Origin: an uncultured Collinsella sp.
GTDB lineage: Bacteria; Actinomycetota; Coriobacteriia; Coriobacteriales; Coriobacteriaceae
DNA length: 35,988 nucleotides
Direction: 5' to 3'
NCBI GenBank assembly: GCA_937925715.1
Contig: CALAMG010000006.1
Coordinates: 1 to 35,988 of the forward strand
The position numbers and the translations under genes were made by a program. This document shows positions 23,205-32,307 of this stretch, piece after piece (the first letter of the stretch is position 1; the number at the start of each line of letters is the position of its first letter). The notes beneath the pieces are model-generated. The model was not told the DNA's origin and ran no database searches. It saw only the letters and a program-made list of their open reading frames with translations.

Positions 23205-25472
23205 TTAGCTCAGGTGCCAAATCTCGTCATTGTACTGGGAGATTGTGCGGTCGGACGAGAAGGTGCCGGCGTTGGCGATGTTGATCAGCGCCTTGCGCAT
23301 CCAAGCGTCCTGGTCCTCATAGTCGGCTAGCACGCGCTCCTTGGTCTGGATGTACTCCTCAATGTCGAGCAGGGCCATAAACCAGTCTTTGCCCTTAATG
23401 TCGTCGTGCAGGCGCTGCAGGCGCTCGGCGTTGCCGGTTGCCATAAAGGCCGGGTTGGTGATGAAGTCCACCAGCAGTTTAATGCCGGGCTTGCGGTAGA
23501 GCGCACCGGCGTTGTAGGTGCCTTCGGCGTAGAGCTGCTCGACCTGTTTGGACGAGGCGCCAAAGGTATAGATGTTCTCGTCGCCCACGAGCTCGGCAAT
23601 CTCCACGTTGGCACCGTCGAGCGTGCACAGGGTCAAAGCGCCGTTGAGCATGAACTTCATGTTGGAAGTGCCGCTCGCCTCTTTGGAGGCCAGGCTGATC
23701 TGCTCGGAGATGTCGGCAGCGGGAATCACGCGCTCGGCGGCGGTGACGTTGTAGTTCTCGATCATAACGACCTGCAGGTAGGGAGCCACGTCGGGGTCGT
23801 TGGCGATCCACTGGGAAAGCGTCAGGATTAGGTGGATGATGTCCTGAGCGATGGTATAGGCAGGCGCTGCCTTGCCGCCAAAGATGATGGTGACGGGGTG
23901 CTTAGGTCTGTTACCGTTCTTGATGTCGAGGTACTTCCAGATGATGTAGAGCGCGAGCATCTGCTGGCGCTTGTACTCGTGGATACGCTTGACCTGGACG
24001 TCGATGATGGCGTTGGAGGGAATGGTCACGCCCTGCTCGAGCGCCATGAACTGGCGCATGATGGCCTTGGCCTCGACCTTGGTGGCGGCCAGGCGCTCAA
24101 GAACGTCCTTGTCGTCGGCGAACTTGGCGAGTTTGCTCAGATCGCCGGTGCTGCGCCAGTCGGTGCCGATTACATCGTCGAGCAGGCTGGCGAGCGCGGG
24201 GTTGGCCCCATGGATCCAGCGGCGGAAGGTGATGCCGTTGGTCTTGTTGGAGAACTTCTCGGGATAGATCTCGTAGAACGGATGAAGCTCGGTGTCCTCC
24301 AGGATCTTGGTGTGGAGGGCGGCTACGCCGTTGATGGAGAAGCCAAAGTGGATGTCCATGTGGGCCATGTGGACGGTGTCGTGCTCGTCGATGATGGCGA
24401 CGCGCGGGTCATCGTGCTCGGCTTTCGCGATCTCATCGAGCTTGACGATAATGTCGGCGATGGCAGGGGAGACCTTCTGCAGGCTGGTGAGCGGCCACTT
24501 CTCGAGCGCCTCGGCAAGAATCGTGTGGTTAGTGTAGGCGACCATGGAGCGTACGATGGTCACGGCCTCGTCAAACTCGATGCCATGCTCGGTGGTGAGC
24601 AGGCGGATGAGCTCGGGGATGACCATGGTGGGGTGCGTGTCGTTAATCTGGACCACGGCGTAGTCGGCCAGATCGTGCAGGTTGCTGCCGCGCTCGATGG
24701 CCTCGTCGATCAGGAGCTGGGCGGCGTTGCTTACCATGAAGTATTCCTGGTAGATGCGAAGTAGGCGGCCCTGCTCGTCGGAATCGTCGGGGTAGAGGAA
24801 CAGGGTGAGGTTCTTGGCGATCTCGGTCTTGTCGAAGTCGATGGAGCTGCCGGGGACCAGGCCGTCGTCGACGCTCGCCAGGTCGAACAGGCGCAGGCGG
24901 TTCTTGTTGGGCTGGCCGTAACCGGGCACATCGATGTTGACGAGCTTGGAGGTAACGGCAAAATCGCCGAACTCGACGGTGTAGGAGCGGTCATCGTCGA
25001 CCAGGATGTCCTGCTCACCGAGCCACTCGTCGGGGACGGCCTTCTGCTGGTTGTCGACAAAGCGCTGACGGAACAGACCGTAGTGATAGTTGAGGCCCAC
25101 GCCATCGCCGGTCAAGCCCAGCGTGGCGATGGAATCCAGGAAGCATGCGGCCAAGCGGCCCAGGCCGCCGTTGCCGAGCGACGGCTCGACCTCGAATTCC
25201 TCGATCTTGTTGAGGTCGTGGCCTGCGGCGGTGAGCTGGTCCTTAACCTCGTCGTAGATGCCGAGGTCGATCATGTTGTTGATGAGCAGCTTGCCGATCA
25301 AAAATTCGGCGGAAATGTAATAGAGCTTTTTCTTGCCGTTGTTGAGCGGGCAGGTGGCGGAGCGCTCCTGCACGAGTTTGACCAGCAGCTTGTAAATGCG
25401 ACGGTCGTCGAGCTGCTCGAGCGAGGTGCCAAAAGACTGCTCGGCGAGTTCCATGAGGTTAATTTGGGGCAT
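23205..25472 (-). CDS. malP: Maltodextrin/glycogen phosphorylase
   Basis: This 755-residue cytosolic GT35 enzyme removes glucose from the non-reducing end of alpha-1,4-glucans with phosphate, giving glucose 1-phosphate. The PLP lysine is Lys606 in EASGTSNMKFMLNG, and GALTLCTLDGANVEIAE follows. PSLGNGGLGRLAACFLDS and GLNYHYGLF are early signatures. The length fits the shorter MalP type rather than long glycogen phosphorylases, and regulatory N-terminal extensions are absent. The start at 25472 is chosen for the AGGAGA site; a 33-residue longer ORF has none. It follows malQ on the same strand with a 127-nt gap holding a hairpin. Confidence 0.95.
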   Translation of the reverse strand: MPQINLMELAEQSFGTSLEQLDDRRIYKLLVKLVQERSATCPLNNGKKKLYYISAEFLIGKLLINNMIDLGIYDEVKDQLTAAGHDLNKIEEFEVEPSLGNGGLGRLAACFLDSIATLGLTGDGVGLNYHYGLFRQRFVDNQQKAVPDEWLGEQDILVDDDRSYTVEFGDFAVTSKLVNIDVPGYGQPNKNRLRLFDLASVDDGLVPGSSIDFDKTEIAKNLTLFLYPDDSDEQGRLLRIYQEYFMVSNAAQLLIDEAIERGSNLHDLADYAVVQINDTHPTMVIPELIRLLTTEHGIEFDEAVTIVRSMVAYTNHTILAEALEKWPLTSLQKVSPAIADIIVKLDEIAKAEHDDPRVAIIDEHDTVHMAHMDIHFGFSINGVAALHTKILEDTELHPFYEIYPEKFSNKTNGITFRRWIHGANPALASLLDDVIGTDWRSTGDLSKLAKFADDKDVLERLAATKVEAKAIMRQFMALEQGVTIPSNAIIDVQVKRIHEYKRQQMLALYIIWKYLDIKNGNRPKHPVTIIFGGKAAPAYTIAQDIIHLILTLSQWIANDPDVAPYLQVVMIENYNVTAAERVIPAADISEQISLASKEASGTSNMKFMLNGALTLCTLDGANVEIAELVGDENIYTFGASSKQVEQLYAEGTYNAGALYRKPGIKLLVDFITNPAFMATGNAERLQRLHDDIKGKDWFMALLDIEEYIQTKERVLADYEDQDAWMRKALINIANAGTFSSDRTISQYNDEIWHLS

Positions 25473-25517
25473 GTTTTCTCCTGTGATGGGTTGTTCATGT
25501 CTGCAATTCATAAGAAG

Positions 25518-25551
25518 CCCGCGCGAAGGGATTGGGGTGGCCTCGCGCGGG
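25518..25551 (-). other. Hairpin between malQ and malP
   Basis: CCCGCGCGA (25518-25526) pairs with TCGCGCGGG (25543-25551). On the transcribed strand it is followed by CTTCTTAT, a weak U-tract, so it may be a partial terminator or a processing or stabilising structure. Confidence 0.6.
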
Positions 25552-25599
25552 AAAAGCAAGCGCGTCCGCACGGTGGGGAGGGGTCGGGCGCGGTAGCTC

Positions 25600-27105
25600 C
25601 TATTGAGGAAGCTCGATTTCGGCTTCCGACGGGATGCGGAAGTAGGTCTCGGTCCAGTCGGTGAGTTTGTGCTCGAGCTCGCGGGTGATGGCGCCGTCGA
25701 GCATGCGCCAGGTCCAGTTGCCGCCCAGCGTGGCAGGGGTGTTGATGCGCGCCTCGTTGCCCAAGTTGAGCAGGTCCTGCATGGTGTAGATGCACGTGTC
25801 GCTCACGCTGGCGGCGATGGTGCGGTTGAGTGCATCTGCCATGGGTTCGCCGGCCTGCTGATGGGTGTACAGGGCTGCCTGCTCGCGCTGACGCGGGGTG
25901 GCCGTTCCCTCAAACCAACCGCGCGCCGTCTCGTTGTCGTGGGTGCCCACATAGGCGACGGTGTTGGCGATGTAGTTATGCGGCAGGTAGTACGAGTTGG
26001 TGCCCTCAAAGGCAAACTGCAGGATCTTCATGCCGGGGAAGCCCGAGTTGTCGCGCATGTCGATGACGCCGGGGGTGAGGAAGCCCAGGTCCTCGGCGAT
26101 GATGGGCAGCGTGCCGAGCTTTTCCTCGAGCGTCTTGAAGAACTTGAGGCCGGGACCCTGCGTCCACGAACCGTAGGACGAATCGGGCGAGGAGAACGGC
26201 ACCTCCCAATAGGCCTCGAAGCCGCGGAAGTGATCCAGGCGGATGACGTCGTACATGTCGAGGGCGGCGCGAATGCGGTCCTCCCACCAGGAGAAGCCGT
26301 CGGACTCCATGGCGTCCCAGTCGTAGATGGGGTTGCCCCAGTACTGGCCGGTGGCCGAGAACTGGTCGGGCGGCGTGCCGGCGACGCTCACGGGATTGCC
26401 GGCGGTGTCGATCTTAAAGAGCTCAGGCGTCGCCCACATCTCGACGGAGTCACGCGAGACATAGATGGGCAGGTCGCCGATGATGAGAATGTCGCGCTCG
26501 TTGGCATAGGCCTTGAGGCGGCTCCACTGGCGATCGAAGAAGTACTGCGTCATCTGGTGGTAGAGCATACGCGCCGGATGGCCGGCGCAGACCTTGGCGG
26601 AAGCCTCGCCGCGGGTGCGGAGCTCCGCGGGCCACTCCCAAAACGCCTTGAGACCGCACTCCTCTTTGACGGTCATGAACTCACAGTAGGGGATGAGCCA
26701 GTCCTCGTTGGCCTGGATAAAGTCATCGAAATCGGCCGGCTTGTCGGCTGCAAAGCGCTCGGCGGCGCGGTCGAGAATCTGACGGCGGCCACCAAAGATG
26801 GCACCGTAGTCGACATTGCTGGGGTCGGATCCCAGATACACGCCATCGATATCGCGCTGCTCCAGATACCCTGCCTCGATAAGCTCGGCAAAGTCGATGA
26901 AGTTGGGGTTGCCTGCGCGGGCCGAGAACGACTGATAGGGCGAATCGCCATAGCTGGTCGTCGTAAGGGGCAGAATCTGCCAGTAATGTTGTTTGCACGA
27001 GGCGAGAAAATCGACGAAGTCGTAGGCATTCCAACCAAAGCCGCCGATTCCGTATGGTCCGGGCAGAGATGAGACGGGCATGAGGACGCCGCTTGCACGC
27101 TCCAT
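25600..27105 (-). CDS. malQ: 4-alpha-glucanotransferase (amylomaltase)
   Basis: A GH77 enzyme of 501 residues that transfers alpha-1,4-glucan segments, turning short maltodextrins into glucose and longer chains that MalP can use. LPGPYGIGGFG is the N-terminal signature. The nucleophile is Asp291 in RLDHFRGFEAYW and the acid/base is Glu338 in IIAEDLGF. GDLPIYVSRDSVE and GTHDNET are also present. Length is typical. The ATG at 27105 is preferred, with GGTGA 7 nt upstream; in-frame TTG and GTG codons lie just before it. The operator at 27204-27215 lies in its promoter. Confidence 0.95.
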   Translation of the reverse strand: MERASGVLMPVSSLPGPYGIGGFGWNAYDFVDFLASCKQHYWQILPLTTTSYGDSPYQSFSARAGNPNFIDFAELIEAGYLEQRDIDGVYLGSDPSNVDYGAIFGGRRQILDRAAERFAADKPADFDDFIQANEDWLIPYCEFMTVKEECGLKAFWEWPAELRTRGEASAKVCAGHPARMLYHQMTQYFFDRQWSRLKAYANERDILIIGDLPIYVSRDSVEMWATPELFKIDTAGNPVSVAGTPPDQFSATGQYWGNPIYDWDAMESDGFSWWEDRIRAALDMYDVIRLDHFRGFEAYWEVPFSSPDSSYGSWTQGPGLKFFKTLEEKLGTLPIIAEDLGFLTPGVIDMRDNSGFPGMKILQFAFEGTNSYYLPHNYIANTVAYVGTHDNETARGWFEGTATPRQREQAALYTHQQAGEPMADALNRTIAASVSDTCIYTMQDLLNLGNEARINTPATLGGNWTWRMLDGAITRELEHKLTDWTETYFRIPSEAEIELPQ

Positions 27106-27190
27106 GAATGCGCTCACCAACCTTCTTGTTGTGGGGTCGGCCTGCCGATGGGTGTGCAGTCCGCCTCCAATGTTCCGATTCGATACGCCT

Positions 27191-27220
27191 ATTGTAAAAC
27201 ATGTTGTTTAAACATGTACA
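27191..27220 (-). promoter_or_regulatory. malQ-malP promoter with an embedded operator
   Basis: On the minus strand TGTACA (27220-27215) and TACAAT (27196-27191) are 18 bp apart. The spacer contains the operator motif TTGTTTAAACAT (read on the plus strand, 27204-27215), the fifth copy in the window. This position would let the GntR regulator block the promoter. Confidence 0.55.
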
Positions 27221-27269
27221 GGCAAGATAAAAAAGTTGGTCGATTTTCGGCGAATGGTTACATGCCATG

Positions 27270-27303
27270 AAAAAGCCCCGACTTCACAACGTGAGATCGG
27301 GGC
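27270..27303 (-). terminator. Intrinsic terminator of galE
   Basis: On the minus strand GCCCCGA (27303-27297) pairs with TCGGGGC (27281-27275), followed by TTTTT, 23 nt after the galE stop. Confidence 0.85.
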
Positions 27304-27325
27304 AAGAGCGGTATGTAGGTTTTTG

Positions 27326-28387
27326 CTACTCGGCGTCGGCGAAGCCGTTGGGGTTGTGGCTCTGCCAGTTCCAGCTATCGCGGCACATGTCCGCGATGTC
27401 GTACTGGGCCTTCCAGCCCATCATGCGCTCGGCCTTGGAGGCATCGCACCAGTTGGCAGCGATGTCGCCGGCGCGGCGCTCGCGGATCACGTAGGGCAGC
27501 TCCTTGCCGCAAGCCTTGGAGAAGGCGGCGACGACCTCGAGTACCGAGGTGCCGGTGCCGGTGCCCAAGTTAAAGATCTCGACGCCGGTCTTGCCGTTCA
27601 TCCAGTTGAGGGCGGCCACGTGACCAGATGCCAGATCGCACACGTGGATGTAATCGCGCACGCCGGTGCCGTCGGGGGTGGGGTAGTCGTTGCCAAAGAC
27701 CTGAACGGCCTCGAGCTTGCCCACGGCGACCTGGGCGACATAGGGCACCAGGTTGTTGGGGATGCCCTTGGGATCCTCGCCGATCAGACCCGACGGATGG
27801 GCGCCGATGGGGTTGAAGTAACGGAGCAGCACGACGTCCCACTCGGGGTCGGCGGTGTGGACGTCCATAAGGATCTGCTCGATCATCCACTTGGTCCAAC
27901 CATAGGGGTTGGTCGCGGGCTTCTTAGGATCCTCCTCGGTGACGGGCGGGTTGTCCGGGTCGCCGTAGACGGTCGAGGAGCTCGAGAAGATGATGGACTT
28001 GCAGCCATGGTTGCGCATGACGTCGATGAGCACTAGGGTGTTCTCGATGTTGTTGTGATAGTACTCGACGGGCTTGCTCACCGACTCGCCGACGGCCTTA
28101 AAGCCGGCAAAGTGGATGACGCGGTCGATCTGATGGGTGTCGAAGATCTTGTTCATCGCATCGCGGTCGAGCACGTTGGCCTCGTAGAAGGTGAGGTTCT
28201 TGGCGGCCTCGTCGCCCACGATGGTCTTGACGCGGTCGACGGCGACGGCGCTGGAGTTGGAGAGATCATCGACGATGACGACCTGGTAGCCACCCTCGAG
28301 CAGCTGAACGACGGTGTGCGAGCCGATAAAGCCGGCGCCACCGGTAACGAGGACGCAGGTGTCTTTGGGGTCGAGTGCTTTGGACAT
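27326..28387 (-). CDS. galE: UDP-glucose 4-epimerase
   Basis: An NAD-dependent short-chain dehydrogenase-type enzyme that interconverts UDP-glucose and UDP-galactose, for galactose use and for glycan precursors. The nucleotide-binding GGAGFIGSH lies near residues 16-24. SSSSTVYGDPD supplies the catalytic Ser and YGWTK supplies Tyr162 and Lys166. RYFNPIGAH and DYIHVCDLA are further GalE hallmarks. The product is 353 residues, about 10-15 longer than usual at the N-terminus. The ATG at 28387 follows AGGAGA; an upstream start lacks a ribosome site. It is transcribed alone and has its own terminator; no other Leloir genes are in the window. Confidence 0.94.
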   Translation of the reverse strand: MSKALDPKDTCVLVTGGAGFIGSHTVVQLLEGGYQVVIVDDLSNSSAVAVDRVKTIVGDEAAKNLTFYEANVLDRDAMNKIFDTHQIDRVIHFAGFKAVGESVSKPVEYYHNNIENTLVLIDVMRNHGCKSIIFSSSSTVYGDPDNPPVTEEDPKKPATNPYGWTKWMIEQILMDVHTADPEWDVVLLRYFNPIGAHPSGLIGEDPKGIPNNLVPYVAQVAVGKLEAVQVFGNDYPTPDGTGVRDYIHVCDLASGHVAALNWMNGKTGVEIFNLGTGTGTSVLEVVAAFSKACGKELPYVIRERRAGDIAANWCDASKAERMMGWKAQYDIADMCRDSWNWQSHNPNGFADAE

Positions 28388-28591
28388 GTAGTCTCCTATC
28401 GAATCAGGAACACTTCTAGAGGGGAGTATAGCGCAGGCAGGGACGCCCAAATCGTGCGCCGTAGGAAAAGCAGAGGATTATGTTAACGTACTCATAGAAG
28501 AGCTTGCGTACGCATAACCTGATCTCTGGCATTTGCTTACGAGCCGCCGACCTTGCAGTTTCCTGCCGTTCGTGGAAATCGTTGGGACGCG

Positions 28592-28616
28592 CCATATGTA
28601 CGCTAATATGTATGAG
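28592..28616 (+). promoter_or_regulatory. CATATG-rich motif upstream of the cell-wall hydrolase
   Basis: CCATATG, then TACG, then ATATGT resembles the array at 9746-9763. Further CATAT elements lie at 28624-28629 and 28650-28655. The 266-nt region between galE and the hydrolase is otherwise without recognisable genes. The shared pattern may mark a common regulator or promoter class. Confidence 0.3.
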
Positions 28617-28653
28617 TTGAGCGACATATAAATAAGCATGTAACGGAGTACAT

Positions 28654-29859
28654 ATGTCACCAAACAGCGATTCCATCCTTTCCCAGGAGCTCTCACGCCG
28701 CACTGCCCTCAAGGCCCTGTTCGGCGCCGCTTCTGCGGCAGTTCTTTTTGGCCTGCCCGCTCGCGCCCATGCGGCGGAGGCTTCCAAAGAAACCACCGAT
28801 AAACTGAATGCCGCCCAGGCCCAGCTCGACGAGGTTCAGGCCCAGCTCGACAGCATCGCAAATGAGTATGCGGCGCTGGCCAACAAGAATGCCCAGACCC
28901 TCAACGACATCGAGAATGTCCAGGGCAAGATTGACGACACGCAGGCCCAGATCGATGAAAAGAAGGCCGAGCTCAAGAAGAAGCGCAACGACCTTTCCGA
29001 TCGCGTGGCCGCCAGCTACAAGTCCGGCGGCACGAACATCCTGTCGCTGCTGCTGGCCTCTGGCTCGTTTGAGGAACTCGTCGCCAACGCGCATTACGTT
29101 GAGAAGATCAACAAGAGCGACCGCGACGCCATCGAGGACATTCAGACCATCCAGGAAGAGCTCGATGCGCAAAAGACCGAGCTTGAGTCGCAGAAAGCTG
29201 ACTTAGAGAAGCTCAAGGACCAGCAGACTGCCCAGATGCAGGACATGCAGGCCAAGCAGCAAGAAGTCCAGACCGTGCTGAACGGTCTTTCCGACGACGT
29301 CAAGGAGCTCATGGCTCAGCGCGATTCCGAGATCCTCGCTGCTGCCCAGGCTGAGGAGGCCGCTAGGAAGGCTGCCGCTGCCGCGGCTGCCGCGAACAAG
29401 AACAATTCCTACTCGGGTGGTTCGAGCTCGGGTGGTGGATCGTACGCGCCCGGAACTCCGCAGCAGAATGCCGGCTCGGGCAAGCAGCAGGCTGTCGTCA
29501 ACGCGTGCTACTCCACGCCTTCGCCGGGTCAGAACTGGTGCGCGGCGTGGGTCACCAATGTCTTCCGTAACGCCGGCGTTGGCTACTTTGGAGGCAATGC
29601 GTGCGACATGTTTAACGCCTGGTGCTATAGCTCCGACCGCTCGGCGCTGCAGGTGGGCATGATCGTGGCCGATTCCTCGCACAGCGGCACGGGTGCTCCG
29701 GGCCTTATCTACGGTCATGTGGGTATCTACGTTGGCGGCGGCATCGTTATGAGCAACGAGGGCGCCATTACGTCTAAGTCGCTTGATTCGTTTATTAGCT
29801 TCTATGGCACTGGCTCTGGCGTGCGTTGGGGCTGGCTTGGCGGTATTGCGCTGTCGTAA
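28654..29859 (+). CDS. Tat-exported coiled-coil cell-wall hydrolase (CHAP/NlpC-P60-like)
   Basis: A 401-residue secreted protein. SRRTALKALFG (14-24) is a twin-arginine signal followed by a hydrophobic stretch and an AHAAE cleavage region near 41. Residues about 45-235 form a long coiled coil of the PcsB/RipA type (repeated Gln, Leu and Asp heptads). A Gly/Ser linker with SSGGGS-like repeats follows. Residues 275-401 form the peptidase domain, with Cys296 in NWCAAWV and His355 in YGHVGIYVGGG. It likely cleaves peptidoglycan during division, with the coiled coil as regulator. The start follows GGAG. Palindromic element C lies 12 nt after the stop and the terminator after that. Confidence 0.85.
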   Translation: MSPNSDSILSQELSRRTALKALFGAASAAVLFGLPARAHAAEASKETTDKLNAAQAQLDEVQAQLDSIANEYAALANKNAQTLNDIENVQGKIDDTQAQIDEKKAELKKKRNDLSDRVAASYKSGGTNILSLLLASGSFEELVANAHYVEKINKSDRDAIEDIQTIQEELDAQKTELESQKADLEKLKDQQTAQMQDMQAKQQEVQTVLNGLSDDVKELMAQRDSEILAAAQAEEAARKAAAAAAAANKNNSYSGGSSSGGGSYAPGTPQQNAGSGKQQAVVNACYSTPSPGQNWCAAWVTNVFRNAGVGYFGGNACDMFNAWCYSSDRSALQVGMIVADSSHSGTGAPGLIYGHVGIYVGGGIVMSNEGAITSKSLDSFISFYGTGSGVRWGWLGGIALS

Positions 29860-29871
29860 CTGCGGCTTGGT

Positions 29872-29996
29872 CCGGGACAGTCCGAGAGGCATAAGGTTGC
29901 CTGCTCGGGCAGTCCTGCTCGCACGGAGAGCACATTAAGTGTTCTCCGGCTCGTGCGGAACTCGCGATCAACCTTATGCCTCTCGGACTGTCCCGG
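29872..29996 (+). repeat. Long palindromic element, copy C
   Basis: Perfect 27-bp arms (29872-29898 and 29970-29996) flank a 71-nt core of the same family as copies A and B. The left core hairpin is CTGC-TCGG-GCAG. The inner stem is GGAGAGCAC/GTGTTCTCC with one G-U wobble and the ATTAA loop, extended by GCACG/CGTGC. The 3' block GTGCGGAACTCGCGAT is identical in all three. It starts 12 nt after the hydrolase stop and precedes that gene's true terminator. Confidence 0.92.
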
Positions 29997-30051
29997 CCCT
30001 CTCGGGTCCTGAGCGCGACACACCGGACTGGGTTATCTGAATAAATATGGT

Positions 30052-30080
30052 GAAGGCCCCTTTCGGGGCCTTCTTTTTTT
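30052..30080 (+). terminator. Intrinsic terminator of the cell-wall hydrolase gene
   Basis: GAAGGCCCC (30052-30060) pairs with GGGGCCTTC (30065-30073) and is followed by seven Ts. It lies downstream of palindrome C and reaches the end of the convergent murB gene. Confidence 0.92.
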
Positions 30081-31041
30081 AGAGGAATTCGCCTACTCGG
30101 TGGACTTCGGGTTCTAGGTCTACGTCGAACTGCTCTTTGACTTTGGCTTGGATGTCGCGGATGAGTTCGTCGACGTCGGCGGCGGTGGCGTGGTCGGCGT
30201 TGACGATGAAGCCGCAGTGCTTCTCGCTCACCTGCGCGCCGCCAACGGCGTGTCCGCGCAGTCCGGCATCCATGATGAGCTTGCCGGCAAAGTGGCCCTC
30301 GGGGCGCTTGAAGGTGGAGCCGGCACTCGGCATGTCGAGCGGCTGCTTGTCCTCGCGGCGCTGGCGGTAGTCGTCCATGTCGGCCTTGATCATCGCGGCG
30401 TTGCCCGGGGCGAGATTGAAAGTGGCCGAAAGCACGATAAAGCCGTCGTCGGCGATGCGGCTCTTGCGATAGCCCAGGTTGAGTTCGTCGGCATCGAATT
30501 CGATGATGTTGCCGCTGCCGCGGGTGCCGTCGTCGAGCTGGCGAGCGGGTTTGTAGACGCGCACGGACTCTAGCACATCGGCCATGCAGGCACCGTAGGC
30601 ACCGGCGTTCATGTAGCAGGCGCCGCCGACCGATCCGGGGATGCCCGAGATGGGCTCCATGCCGGTAAGGCCGGCCTCGGCTGCCGCCGCGGCGACATCG
30701 GAAAGCAAGGCACCGGCTGCCGCCGTGACATGCGTGCCGTCGACCGTAATGTCGGAGAGGCCCTTGCTCAGCGCCACGACAACGCCGCGGATACCCTTGT
30801 CGCCGACGAGCAGGTCGGAGCCGTTGCCCACGATGGTGAGCGGCAGGTCGCAGCGATAACAGGTGTCGAGCGTGGCGACGAGGCCCTGCTCGGTATCGGG
30901 CGTGACAAAGACGTCGGCCGGGCCGCCGATCTTAAACGTGGTGTGCTCGCGCATGGGCTCGCTCATCAGCACGTTGTCCTCGCCGGCAACGCCAGCAAGC
31001 GCGCACAGCAGGTCCTCGTTAAAAAAGTCGTTCTCGTGCAT
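30079..31041 (-). CDS. murB: UDP-N-acetylenolpyruvoylglucosamine reductase
   Basis: This FAD enzyme reduces UDP-GlcNAc-enolpyruvate with NADPH to UDP-MurNAc in peptidoglycan synthesis. HTTFKIGGPADVFV and VVGNGSDLLVGDKG form the FAD domain, with PGSVGGACYMNAGAYG after it. The proton donor is Ser242 in PSAGSTFKRPEGHFAG. Without the extra Tyr loop of E. coli MurB, the 320-residue product fits the type II enzymes of Gram-positives. The start at 31041 is chosen for the AAGGCGG site; an ATG 15 codons upstream lacks one. It is convergent with the cell-wall hydrolase gene and shares its terminator region. Confidence 0.95.
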   Translation of the reverse strand: MHENDFFNEDLLCALAGVAGEDNVLMSEPMREHTTFKIGGPADVFVTPDTEQGLVATLDTCYRCDLPLTIVGNGSDLLVGDKGIRGVVVALSKGLSDITVDGTHVTAAAGALLSDVAAAAAEAGLTGMEPISGIPGSVGGACYMNAGAYGACMADVLESVRVYKPARQLDDGTRGSGNIIEFDADELNLGYRKSRIADDGFIVLSATFNLAPGNAAMIKADMDDYRQRREDKQPLDMPSAGSTFKRPEGHFAGKLIMDAGLRGHAVGGAQVSEKHCGFIVNADHATAADVDELIRDIQAKVKEQFDVDLEPEVHRVGEFL

Positions 31042-31224
31042 ACGAATATCCGCCTTTTGGTGGTTGTTGTCATCAATCGATTGCAATATACCCCACCCGG
31101 ACGGATTTGGTGCGCTGGCGGCGATAAAACAGCCGTCTACCGGATTGGTAAAGTGTTTATCACCGAGGTAGAGGGGTAGTCGCTATACTTTCAAGAGATT
31201 GCGCGTAAACCCGGAAGGAGCGAG

Positions 31225-32253
31225 ATGGCCAACAAAGTCACCCTCAAGCAGATCGCCCAGGAGGTGGGGCTTTCCCCCTCGTCGGTCTCGCTTGTGCTCA
31301 ATAATCGGCCCTGTCGCATCTCGGAAGAAAACCGCAAACTCATCAAGGAGGTCGCGGCGCGCAACCACTATGTTCCTAACCAGATTGCGCGTAGTTTGGT
31401 CATGCGCGAGTCGCGCACGCTGGGCCTTATCGTCCCTAACATCGAGAGCCGCTTTTTTGCCTCGCTCGCCGGTAGCCTGGAAAAGCGCTGCCGCGAGGAC
31501 GGCTATGCGCTCTTCATTACCAGCTCGGGTGGAAGTGCCGACGACGATCTGGAGCTGCTGCGTCAGCTGGTAACGCGCGGCGTTGATGGCGTCTTCCTGG
31601 TTGTGGGCGACGAGTTCTCCGACGACCGCGCCCTGCGCGAAGAAGTCAGCCATCTGCCTATCCCTGCCGTGATGGTCGACCGTGCCATTGAGGGGCTCGA
31701 GTGCGACAAGGTGATGTTCGACCACGAGATGGGTGGCTACATGGCCACTCGCTATCTGATCGAGCAGGGCCACCGTCGCATTGCCTGCTTGGTTAACGCG
31801 CGCCGTTCCAATACGGGGCGTAAGCGACTTGCCGGCTATGAGCGCGCGCTGCGCGAGGTTGGCCTGCCTATCGACGCACGTTTGGAGTTTGAGAGCGAGT
31901 ACTACATTCCGAGTGCCTACGAGGCCTCGGAGGCGGTGCTCGCAACTGATGCCACCGCTGTGTTCGCAAGTTCGGACAACATTGCCCTTGGTCTGCTCAA
32001 GCGCTTACACGAGATGGGGAAGAGCATTCCGGGCGACATTTCGGTGGTGAGTTACGACAACTCGGCCGCCGACGTTCTCTTTGAGCCGGCGCTGACCGCG
32101 ATTGAGCAGGATCCTGGTATCCTCGCGGAGCATGCTTTTGGCTGCATGTCCAAGCGCCTTGCCGGTAGGGGCGGTAGACGTGCCGAAGAAGTCGTTCTGG
32201 AGCCGGCGCTTATCGTGAAGGGCAGCGTGCTCGATCTTACCGAATGTAGCTAA
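31225..32253 (+). CDS. LacI-family transcriptional regulator
   Basis: The 342-residue product has an N-terminal LacI helix-turn-helix (VTLKQIAQEVGLSPSSVSLV, then NHYVPNQIARSLVM hinge region). The periplasmic-binding-protein-like effector domain runs from about 60 to 340 (TLGLIVPNIESRFFASLAG, FASSDNIALGLLKRLHEMG, DISVVSYDNS). GGAAGGAG precedes the ATG. A TATACT -10-like box lies at 31184-31189, without a clear -35. The neighbours, murB and a small unknown gene, do not suggest a sugar target, so the effector is unknown. Confidence 0.92.
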   Translation: MANKVTLKQIAQEVGLSPSSVSLVLNNRPCRISEENRKLIKEVAARNHYVPNQIARSLVMRESRTLGLIVPNIESRFFASLAGSLEKRCREDGYALFITSSGGSADDDLELLRQLVTRGVDGVFLVVGDEFSDDRALREEVSHLPIPAVMVDRAIEGLECDKVMFDHEMGGYMATRYLIEQGHRRIACLVNARRSNTGRKRLAGYERALREVGLPIDARLEFESEYYIPSAYEASEAVLATDATAVFASSDNIALGLLKRLHEMGKSIPGDISVVSYDNSAADVLFEPALTAIEQDPGILAEHAFGCMSKRLAGRGGRRAEEVVLEPALIVKGSVLDLTECS

Positions 32254-32307
32254 GCGTACTTGTTTGTTTGCATAGATTGCATGCGGAGTGTCCGCTATTT
32301 GCCGGCG

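Noticed and set aside
25603..27072. A 489-codon plus-strand frame opposite malQ
   Set aside because: It mirrors malQ codon bias, is rich in Gly, Val, Arg and His, and lacks a start site and domains.
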